Positions 12,401 to 24,400 of a stretch of DNA of 64,000 nt are shown one piece after another. The notes below the pieces were generated by a model. It was given only the letters and a program-made list of their open reading frames with translations, searched no databases and was not told where the DNA came from. Within the stretch, counting starts at the first letter, position 1, and every line of letters starts with the position of its first letter. This DNA is from Manduca sexta (taxonomy: Eukaryota > Arthropoda > Insecta > Lepidoptera > Sphingidae), in the NCBI RefSeq assembly GCF_014839805.1, contig NC_051118.1, positions 10,780,391 to 10,844,390 of the forward strand. Reading direction: 5' to 3'. The position numbers and the translations under genes are program-made.

Positions 12401-15400
12401 AATCAAGAATTTTAGTTTCAAATCGTTTAAAAAAATATTTTAGAGCATACAAATTTATATTATTCTTTTTAGCAAGGAACTATAACAATTTAAATAATTA
12501 ATCAATTATATATTTGGACGTACCATTACATAATTAGGATACATAATTTTGCAATTAAACAATACAATCAACAAAAAGCTACAGCATTTTCGACAGTTTT
12601 CTTCTTACTTTATTATACTGCATCTCCCGCTCACTTCCCGGAACGCCCGCTAAGACAAATGACAATAAAAGGCCGTTACCACATTAAAATAAATCACTAT
12701 TAAAATTGACATTTTCACGCGATGAGTCAAAAAACGTACGTCTCTTATTAATATCGTATATCGTCGTATTATCGGCGATCAACTCGCCCGGTTATAAATT
12801 CGAGAGTTTATTCCTACGACGTCAGAGGGAGATAGCATGACGAGACCTGGATGTGGTATCTCCGTTGCGTAAGAGTGACGGGTATATGGGTCTCAGATCG
12901 TAAATATAAAGTGAGATAAAACAATAAACGTATTACATTTAAATAAAGAAGCGTTTTGTCTCGGTGCTTGTTTAGGACGTACATGGTGTTCCATGTTACG
13001 TACCATTAATTTTGTTAAATTATTTTTTTTATGCTTAACTTCGTTAGATTTTCCTCCTTATCTGCTTTAAGAAATCAGATATATTATTATAATATAAATA
13101 ATGTAACTCGTTGTTATTTATTACTATTTAAATATCTTACTTATAATGCTTTATAAGCGCATTAGTCAATATATTTATTATTATTATTTTTTTACATTGA
13201 GAACGTACTGGCATAGTAAACGACTTTCATAAAACATTGGCCTGAAAAGTTTATAAAACTATTGTCGTAGCAAATTTCTATCCCACTGCTAGAGGTTTTA
13301 AATTTGCCACGACATGAGAGTATTTAGGTTTAATTTTCCTAACTAAATGCTGTAAAGAAAAAAACGTAGCATTATTGAATGTGATAAGACGAAATGTTAG
13401 TTTAGTTAACATCAAATACACGTAACAAACCACAAAATTCATAAGACTCACTTACCACGTAGAGATTATCTTAATACCGCTTATCTCCCTATCTCTATCA
13501 ATTTAGATATATAACGCGTAAACAGGACACGCTGTGCAGTCCCGGCACCAAGGCGCACAGGCGCGTTGTCGCCGCGTAAAACGTATAAATTAGCCCGCGC
13601 TATCTGAGATCGGCCGGCCTCACACCTCGAAAGGAATGCGCGCGCTGATTTACGCTCTTTCACACGAGCATCTACCTACTGCTAACTATGCACTCCTAGT
13701 ACATCGGATGTTAGGACTAGACGAAATGTCTGTGACTGACATTTATCAAATTGTTACCAAATTCATTCAATTTCTTCTGGAAAAATTACAAAGATTACGA
13801 ACTTTATTACGAAAGTTATTACACAATTTAAAAAATACTTATTTATTCACTCTATCTATTTAAGTAGTCTATAGGGCTAATGTTTACGGCATATAACTTA
13901 TATTTAATTTACTTTATGTGTGTCCTTTCCTTCGTAAACAAGGCTGTAAATGTTGCAGAAATCAAACAGGTTTTACAGACTGAATATATTTTAAAGTGCG
14001 AAATGACCAGCACACTTAGCCTCATATTATATTATGTAGTTTAAATATTTGTTCTTAAGGTGATACCTCAAGGTCCATTTTCATACATTTTGTTTCACCT
14101 TTAATCTGGGTAACTAAACAAGTATTGGCAAGTAAAGAATTTAAATTCACGTCTAGTTAGTGATTAGTTCTCGCAGTTGAAAGAAAAACGTAAAAATAAT
14201 TAATAATCATGAATATTTCGGCCTTTAAAATTTAATATGACGAAATTTTAAAGGCCGAAATATCCATGATTATTAATTATTTTTACATTTTTCTTTCAAC
14301 TGCGAGAACTAATCACTAACTAGACGTGAATTTAAATTCTTTACTTGCCAATACTTGTTTAGTTACCCAGATTAAAGGTGAAACAAAATGTATGAAAATG
14401 GACCTTGAGGTATCGCCTTAATTCGAAACAAATTATTATTATTATATTATTCCTAATTTCTAGATTGTTATTTTCCTTTAATAAAACCATAATTATGCAG
14501 AGAGACAATCCTTTATTTGAAAATATTACGGATTAGGTATAAAAAAAGTACTTAAGTTATCCGTGCCTCTTTTTTAAAGTTTTTAATCATAGACACACAA
14601 AGTTGGGCAATTAATTCCCAAACAATTTTATTTCCACAAAAAGACATGTTAAAATTACACGAAAACTACCAGGCGAGCATAAACACTAACGACGTGACAG
14701 TCCCAAAACGGGCCGTCGCCAAAACGAACGCTTATTCCAATGTAACAAGACACACAGTCGAATCACAAGAAAAAATGTCCGTCGTAGTATATCACTTTGA
14801 GACGCGATGGCGCCCCCGAGTTGTTAAATAAATTCCACTTGATTTTATTAATGTTGTACGCGTAATCTTGATCGAGTTGGTGCGTTTAAAACTTTTATTA
14901 TTTACAACATGGATTTTATCTGTGATCTTTAGTTTGGGGATTTTTTACCGTTACGTTTGGTTAATTTAGTTTGTTAGTGGAATAGGAAAGCTAGGATATA
15001 TGGGTGTTTTGATTCGTTGTTTCTTACAAATAACTTAGGTTTGGTATGTAGAGATATTGGTCCTTTGTAAAAATTTTAATATGTATTGTAGAGCAATGGA
15101 ATATCGACTTTCTCTGATAAATAAATGTAATTTGTAAGATTGCCCTTCAATTATCGTCATCAAAATAAGCATTCAATATTTTCAGTCACATTTTTTTTTT
15201 GGTAATGTTTCTGATTGTTATGAGTTTTGACCAGAGACCCAAATTACAAGGACTCCTTTCTTTGATGTCTCAACAGCTACAGTCATATACAATCTAACAC
15301 ATCAACCTTTTTCCCAAAGAAGTAGGCAAAGTCGACACCAGTGTATACACGAATCCAACAGTTTTGATCCATCCAATAATAGAGTCGGTTATAACAAAAT

Positions 15401-18400
15401 ATCAAGAAATCCAAATCAGAACGTTCCAAATATGTTTTTTCCAAATCGAAACTTTACACATATTCTAAACCAAAAGAAACAAACATAGATGAAATCGTAG
15501 GCTCACTGTTACAAGATTCTATGGTTTATTTGATGTGTAAGTCGAATTATATATAACACATAATAATGAAAATATCCAATAATCCCCAAAGATAAAAATG
15601 TGGACCAGGAATTATTGTCTTTCTAATTTTTTATTTCGTTTTTGTAACATAACTAAAGATTAACATAAGATAATTTTACAATTTGTCTTTAATACCATGG
15701 AATAAGAGCTAATTGGACAATTTGTGGCATGATAATATCAATGAACCAGAGATTATGGGCAATAAAATTTTGGAATTGAAAGTTAATTTCAATAATGTTT
15801 ATCCAACTTCTAGCGATCATAGTTGCAACCCAAATACTAGACCGAATCACATAATTTAGTCTACTAATCGATTGATGCGTATTAGAAAGAAGCATAAACT
15901 CGACACAATAGCACCCACGATGTTTCCGAGAAGGTCGGTGTTTGCGAAAAAATGTCGCGACGCACAAAGAATAATGGTCGATATAACATTTCGATATTTA
16001 CTTATATTTTGACAGTCTACGGTGTGTGTATTTTAATGTGAAATAATGAATATGTTTAAATAAAAAAAACGGTAAAAGCTATAATATAAATGAAAAAGAA
16101 AATAGTGTAAATGAAATTTTATCAAAGCATCAAGTAGTGATTTTATTAATAAAATGGATTATGCAATAAAATTAAAGTACTACAAGAATCATACATTTTT
16201 AGGGTTCAAAGACTTTTGATTAGAAATATGTATATTGTTAGTAAAGCATGTATATGTAAATTATACCTTAGATGTTTCTGAATACTTTCTGAAATTTACA
16301 AACTTAACTCATAAGTTAAATTACAGTTTTTTCGTTCATTAAATTACAGTCTATTTTATAATAGTGAACCGTAGAAACCACGGTTCCTATCAAGGCTCAG
16401 CATCCAATCTTTTTTGTTTAGTGAAAATAAAATACTATGATATTTTATAATATAATTTTATGATACGTATATTTATAGCACGTTTTTTCTTTATATTTTT
16501 TTCATGAAACGTTTTCTTCAATTTTATATTAAGTTGACCATCAGTGGCTCCGTTACTTCTTGCTATATCTATATGCCATAGATAAAACTAATCACTGATT
16601 AAATCTTTATTAGTCCACAGTTTCCGCTCACTTAAAGCACGCTTTTGTGGTTAACAATTGTTTTCAATGTTCAATACGTTACTTGCGCAACTATGTTGGC
16701 CTTCGTGATGTATGAAGCATTTTTTATGAATGTTGGTATAATTTGACGTTAATTGTTACAGGCAAAAAGGCCGAGAGCTGATACAGGCGCTGATGTGTCA
16801 GACCGGTAAGGAAATTACTTTAATTACAGTCATTATTCATTATTTTTAACGTACTTACGATTTTTCGCTGGTAGGATGTTTTATATTCGACTGGATAGCG
16901 ACCACCGTACACAAGGTGTTAAAACCGGCTATAGTGGCCCGCGTAAGTGTGTCGTATTCCGGTATCAGGCTGTGTATATCTGATGCCAACAGGCCGGCAT
17001 AATTGTGTAGACTGCCGAGGGTTAATCATCTCTCGTCAGTCGACACTCTATTGGACCCCACTCCAGTTACCGTCAGATGCAGTGAGGTATCTTTGCACGT
17101 ATAAAAAACAATAATAATTATTCCACTCATCTTTCTCCAAGCCGTTTCCGTGCCATGACTTAGAAGACGAGCCTATCGCCATATCGAGCGCAAACCGACT
17201 AGTTGACTCATAAAAAGCATATTTTAATTCGAACACTAATGAATCACAGCAGCTGGTAAGTTGACTAAAGAAATTCATACTTATATATAACGTAGTTCTG
17301 TCTGTTACGCTTTCACTGCTGAACCACTGAACCGATTTCGATGAAATTTGTCACAAAGATAATTTGACACCCTGGGAAGGATACAGGATTTTTTATCTCA
17401 GAAAAATATCTTGCGGGACTTTTATCCGGGAAAAACTATCACGAGAGAAAAACCGTAAGCAAAACTTGGTACCACTATAAATATTACTTGACTGTTGTTT
17501 GGATGCTTTGTACCAATATAAAAACTCGACAACACTCGACTTCTAATAGTGTAGAGCTAGCACGAGCATACTTCAATACAATAAGGGTCCAACAGGCGTG
17601 TAATCCTCACATTGTTGACACACAATTGCCCTGCGAAGGGCTATCTCGAAAATTAGGGCTGTGAGAGCCGCAATAAATTCATTTTACACTTCAGATTATG
17701 TCGTCTAAAAATATGGGTTGTCATGTCGTAGTCGTTATTTACTTTAGATATAAAGACAACTATAAAGCTAGAATTAATCAATGATTATAGCGGCGATAGC
17801 CTAGTTGGGAGTGAAGCGGACTGCCAAGGTGATTGTCCGCAGGTTCAAATCCCAAGAGCACGCACCTCAGACTTTTCTAGTTATGTGTGAATTCTTTGTG
17901 AATTATAGCTTGTTTTAACGGTTAATGAAAACATTGTGAGGAAACCTACAAACCTGAGAAGTTCTCTATAAGATTTTTGAGGGTATGTGAACTGTGCCAA
18001 TTCGGAATAGGCCAACGAAGTCGACTAATGCCTAATTCCTTTCAGTAGTAGAGGAGGCCCGTGCCCAGCATTTGGACAGTATATAAAACAGGATTGATAT
18101 TATTATTGTTATATCTTATTCGTGTTTGTTTCTTACTACCTAAAATTAATTATGATCTAATGAAACAAGAAACCAAATGTGATTACAAAAACAGTTATTA
18201 ATAATGATCATTAACTAGTAAACTATTTAAAACAAAAAATACAATGGATAAAAAATGGAATTTCAAACATAAATTGTCTTCGTTCTTTTCATGCAATATT
18301 CTTCGTATCCATTATGTCTACTAACAACTAACAACTATGGTTTGAAATGTAAACTATGAATCCTTGCCAGCCCTGTTTCGGTTCCCGCCCCATCCCGGGA

Positions 18401-21400
18401 GCTTCACAAATTAACACGCCCCGATCAAAGAAAGTGATTTCACAATAGGTTTAGTGTTACATACTGAATGTTTAGAGGATTTGCACTTCAAATCCGATCC
18501 GAATGATGGAATCGGGGATTTGAAAAAAAAAGAGCAGTCGCGTCGGAATTAGAAAAAGGTTCGCGCTTAGAATTTTTTGTAGTATTATTTGGTGGTTTTA
18601 AAGCATGTGTTATGAGTATTTATATAAAGTAGTTGGGAAATAAAAAAAAATTAAACAATTATAATTTATATTGTTATTGAGCGTAATTATATAACTAATT
18701 GAGTTAGCATTCCTTTCGCTCTCGTTATGTTATTCTACCTATAATGATTACTATCATCATTTTAGAAAATAATCTTCATGTTATTCGGGACGTTCTATGT
18801 TATTCGGGAATGAATATCAAGCCTAACACATCCTTTACGATGTAAAATATTTCCATTTTTTAAACCGTCCTTTGAAAAACTTTGACACATGGCGTTCCGT
18901 TTTGCCCGCGACTATTAGTGAGGTTAATTAGTGCTAAACACGACATACCATTTTTAAAACATTGCCCAAATTTAAAAATAGAACATTTCGACTGGTATAA
19001 ATCAATTTTTTGACGCGATACCGTTCCGTTACACGCTGTGATTTTTTTACAGACCGGATTCAAAGTGTCGAATAGCGTGTTTTGTTGTTTTTTATCGTAT
19101 CCTGTGAGTTATAATAAGTAAACATACACTTTAGTTTATTTATAAACAATAATTGCTAGTAGTTTAATGCAATGATTGTGAATGTCAGGTTTTTTCAATT
19201 AGGAAAGGAGTTCTCGCCTAACTGCTTTGGAACAGTATTTGAATTTAGAAATAGATTCTCGTAAAATCAGCGACCGTCGATAAAATTATCTGTTAAAAAA
19301 GAACCAAATAAAATATTTACCTGTCAATACATAATTAGAAAATCGTAAATTAACAATAAAAGACGACGCTAATTAATTGTTTACCTTTTTTATGCCATTT
19401 CAACTTTACGAATCTTTATTTAATGTCTTTAAAAATGCTTCTCACTATTTTATAATAGCAATAAAATTGTTATAAAATACGAATATAAAAATGCTTTATA
19501 CGGGTCATATATTTGATATTTTTATATCTACCAAAGATCAAACATGCGAATTAAACAATTATACTGAAAGCAATAATTTAAAAGGAACATAAATAACTCC
19601 CTGTTTGTATAATCCATCACAACATAGCCCTTTGTCTAGAAAAAAGAAACCTTGTTTATATTAGTTCGCGCCTTTTTCAAGTGTCACTTGCTTTTTGCCG
19701 CCACTCAAGAGTTGGCTCAACACTATCGTATATCAAAAGCGTTTCGGAACGGAATTTTAACTGTTGAATTTTTTAATGTTGGCAGCATTGCTTTATTTAA
19801 TTGAGTGCTTTTTTTAATGTTTCGGCGCCTTTTAATCGCGGTAGCGTATCGTAAAACTGAGACAAAAGACTTCAAACGTTTCGATGGTTGCCCGTTCAGT
19901 AATGTGACATTCCATATGGTGGGTTGACATTTTTAGTTTTATGTTCCTTGCCGAATTGTCGTTCGGAAATTTGGAGTATGCGGCCTTGTTCGTCACTTTT
20001 TATTGAACATATTTTTCATGTCTTTTTTATGACTGAAGTAGTTGGGAAACGGAAACGTCGGACAAATGTTTTGGATGACGAAAGTGTTTCTTTTATTTTT
20101 AATTTATTCATTCAGACTTCGTAAATCAACGAAACATTCATCAATGCACCAATTTCAACTGTTAATGAATAACAAAAATAAGAACAAATACATCTGAGTA
20201 CTTATTAACGTTTCAATGGCCTTATTATTAGGGTTACCTTGTCAATCTATAGTTAAAAATACACATTAAATTAAATAGAGCAGTAAAATGAAACAAAACC
20301 ACCTATTTTAATCCATAAAAGTGTAATTTTGAATTAGTCTATCTTAAATTTTGTTTAAAGAATAACTGCTCTACATATTTTACAATTCCAAAAAAATGAA
20401 TTACGGCTTTAATATGTCCAAATTTGTTTATATTTAATATTTATTTATTACTTCCAAAATCCTTAGAGCGGAAATATGAAAACGTTAATAACTCTTTGTA
20501 CGAACTACTTGTTCAACAACGAGCCCTTGTGCCTCTTGAGACGCGGCACACTCCAAACGATAACAATCGGGCCCTGTAAAAGCAATCAAGGGTTCCGTAA
20601 AGCATTTGTCCTTTACTCTAAATATTTTTCTTATAAATAACACTATAGACTATATTCTTAAGTCTATATGTTTGTTTATGGTAAATGGAAATTTGAAGTG
20701 CATAGTTGTACCTCTGCCCATCCGGGCATATAAGGCATGAATCATCCCACTGCACCCGATGATGATAGAATGTCGACTGGCGAATGATGATTACCCCTCG
20801 GCAGTTGACACAATTATGCCGGCCTATTGGATCCGAATATACACCGGCTGATCCCAGAACGCGACACAATTACTTGGGCCGCTATGGCGGATTTTAACAC
20901 ATGTACGGTGGTCTCTATCCAGGCGGATATAAAATATATCCTACCACTAGCAGCGTATTAGCATTAGGTGAATTACTTTGTTTGTCAGACTTTTATTAAG
21001 TTTACCTTTTAAGTTTTAACACTATCCAAACAAAACGTATTATAAATCGTCACATAAAACAAGTTTATGCTATTAAAGTATAAAAAAAAACTCTACGCTA
21101 GTCAATTATTAAGATATGCACTACTAAAACCCTTAGACAAAGGAAAAGGATCCCTAAATCCAGCAGGTCGTTAGAAAACACCATTTGGCCGCCACGTGGC
21201 AACCGTGCGAGGTACAACCAAATCTTTTTGCCGACCGAAACTGTAATGACATGCGTATCGCCAACTCACATGTGGAAGGGTTAGAAATATTAAGCGAATT
21301 CGAAAATTAAGAAGTTTGACAAATTTGTTTGTCAAAGTTTGGTTTTGGATTTTTTTCGGGCTTCCGGATATCTTACTTATAAACTGTCAGTTGACGTTGG

Positions 21401-24400
21401 TTTTTTGTAAAACAATGGAACTAGTCCATTCATGATCTAGACGAGATCAACGTGTCGTCATTCATAAAAAAAAATGCTGACTGATCTGAAATTTTTTGGG
21501 AGAGGCCTATGTTCAGCTGTGAACTTGCAGTCTTAAGAAGAGTTTAAAAATTGATTTCAGTTGTCACCTTTACATCATAATTGTAAAAATATCATCAACA
21601 AGAATTTACGAACAAATTCATACATTAAAATTAAACTATTTTTCGGATTTTATCGCGGTTTTAAGATTTTAGTTATGACCCGCCGTTTCGAAAGCTTTGC
21701 CTTCGTGGTCACGGGGGGGACTGAGGTGTTGTTCATCCGCAATGTTAAAATTACAATATCTACATTTTACAATTATACGTTTTAAATTTTTAGCTGTTGG
21801 TGGTCCGATCTACGCAGAATAAGCTCACAATGTCTTGAAGTCTGGCAGCCGGTCTTTAATTCGCTAATAATCAGATATCATTAAACAAATTCATACGTCA
21901 TTTAGTAATTAATATTCAATAATGTATCGAACAGGTGTTACTTAACGTTTATAATAGAAACACATTAGTGTCTGTTTTAATTTAATATAGATAATTAAAT
22001 ATTGTTTGATCTGAGAGGCGAAGCTGGTCGATATGATTAAAAATAAATAATATTTTGCTAACAAAAATTCACAGGTGTATTATCCTTTCATAATACCCTA
22101 CCAATGTAACTATAGTTACTATTATAATTTTTATTAATTTGAATGACGAGACGAGGTTGCCCTTCGCCTGATGGTAAGCGATACGACCGCCCATAAACAG
22201 TAGAAACACCAACACCTTGAATTATAAAGTATTGTTTCGGTATTTCACTGCGCTCGCCATTCTGAGACATGAGATGTTAAGTCTTATTATGTCCAGTAGT
22301 TACACTTCTATACATAACAAGACTTAACATCGCGCCACATAGCCCGACGACAGTTAGATAGCTTCGACAAACACCTAAAAAGCCGTCAACGCATCTCTAT
22401 GCCCGTTGATATTGCAGATGTTCATGATCGGTTATCTTACCATCAGGTGAAGGGTATGCCCGTTTACCACAGATTTCTTAAAAAAATCTGGTTGTAGGGA
22501 CAATAGACGGTAAAAGATCAAGTAAGTGATCACCTACCCGCTGGTTTACGCAACCGCGGCAGTCGTCTTCTATCTTCTTCTATACTTATAATAAATCTGT
22601 GGAGATGTCAATTCTGTACATGAAATATATTTCCTAAATAACTATCACGGGGTGATTAGGGATCGATGCTGATGCCAAAAATGCAATTAGTAAAATTTTT
22701 GTCTGTCTGTCTGTCTGTCTGTCTGTATAACCGTTATAGAAACAAAAACTACTCGACGAATTTTAACGAAACTTGGTACGATTATTTGTCATACTCCTGT
22801 GCTGGTTATAGTATACTTTTCATCACGCTACAATTAATAGGAGCAGAGCAGTGAAGGGAAATGTTGGGAAAACGGGAGAAGTTACTCCATTTTTAAGCTT
22901 CCGTCGCGTGTGCTACCTTAATGGTTAAAGCTACACAGAAATCATGTATGACGGAAATGTTCTCCCTTAAAATTATGTAAAAATATCCCACGACAGCATA
23001 TGTCTATCTTTTATGGTTGACTCACAATAACACGTGTAACTACCGATAGCTTAGCAGTTCGAAGCTTTCTCATTATATTTGTCTACTCTTACGTTTATAA
23101 CACTCTCAGTCATCCCTAATTAAAAAAGTTAACATTATTAAATATTCCATAAAAAAGAATCCTAGAAATCGGTATAGAAACACCAAAGTTATACATGAAA
23201 TACGCTAATAATAAGCCATCACGCGTGCATACTGAATCATGCTATAAGCTTCCTTCGATTTCACCAGGATCCCATCATCAGACCCTGACTAGACAATCGG
23301 ACCACCTGCATACCACCATACATTAAAAAAACATCCCGACAAATTGAGCACCTCCTCCATTTTTGAAGTCCGAAATCCACGCGGGCGAAGCTGCGAGCGG
23401 AAGCTAGTTCTAAAATGAAATTCGAAAATTAGCTAAATAAAAAAAATTACAAATAACCGTCGTATTCAGATATTCAATGAATTACACACAAAGTAATCTA
23501 AATAATAAGATGTTTTAACGAGTGTGTCCACTACACTATCAAAAACATTTTAGTTTTTAAACCAAGCGTTGACATCACCAACCAGCAGGGGGCGCGAAAA
23601 CTCGAATGATGAATATTTATCAACCATTACTATTAAAAACTCATAAAATCACTAATTACTTATAATTTGATTTTACAGCACTCAAACACACCTGCCAGTC
23701 ACACCCAGTAGTGAGCGATTTGAATTTCAAATGACATTCAGCTCGTCTATTATCTATGATTGAATGTTTAGCTATTGGCAGGTTTATGGTCTACGTAAAT
23801 CTATACTCATCAATACTAATTTCAGTCTAGCTGAGTTCTATTGAGCTGACAGGCAAATTCTTTAAAGTATTATTTCCTTTAGGCCTAACAATAACACCTT
23901 TTTATGTTTTTTTATTCAATAGGTATCAATATAAAAGTCAAATGTTCTATTTTAAATCTCTATATCTATCTAAATACCTATTACCGCGACTGGTAAACTA
24001 GGTTATTCCAGAAAAATAACATATTCATAATTAAATGTTATTATAACAAACAAAGCAGATTAAAAACAAAATTACGCAACAACAAAACAGAACCCCATCG
24101 GATAATGAGGTGACGTCACGCGCCTGTCAGTGTGACAGCGCGGGAATTGATTAAATGGCGGGCGTCGGGGCGCGCGCACGATAACAAGCTAAATTAATCG
24201 GAACACGTGTAAACATAATGTTTGATAAATCCACTGCATTGAGATATCCGTGGGGTGCGTAGGGCTGCGACGTGGGGAAAGTCTTACTTTCGAATTACAA
24301 ACAGGGCCTTGTTTTTGTTTTTTATGTCACGATAAAAAAAAATGACCATTGTCACACTTTGAAGTTTTGCACAGCCTTAATCACACGGCTTATTAAGCTG

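Larger units (their letters stand above)
6462..16761 (+). other. eya: eya intron 1 (about 10.3 kb)
   Basis: Bounded by GTCAGA at 6462 and TTGTTACAG ending at 16761. It holds a SINE (8375-8637), a repeated 110-bp sequence (9683-9935), a minisatellite (10262-10905), a foldback element (14055-14421) and a single arm of the same family (11226-11402). A GC-rich patch lies at 13490-13660. Apart from these it is AT-rich, with only short open frames. Confidence 0.8.

Noticed and set aside
13636..13863. 75-codon plus-strand frame starting in the CpG-rich patch
   Set aside because: No similarity to either known Eya N-terminus or any other family; the second half is low-complexity Leu/Arg-rich AT-rich translation.
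17789..18110. tRNA gene suggested by A and B box motifs
   Set aside because: The boxes belong to a SINE with body and TTA tail; no cloverleaf of a functional tRNA can be drawn, and the same unit recurs several times.
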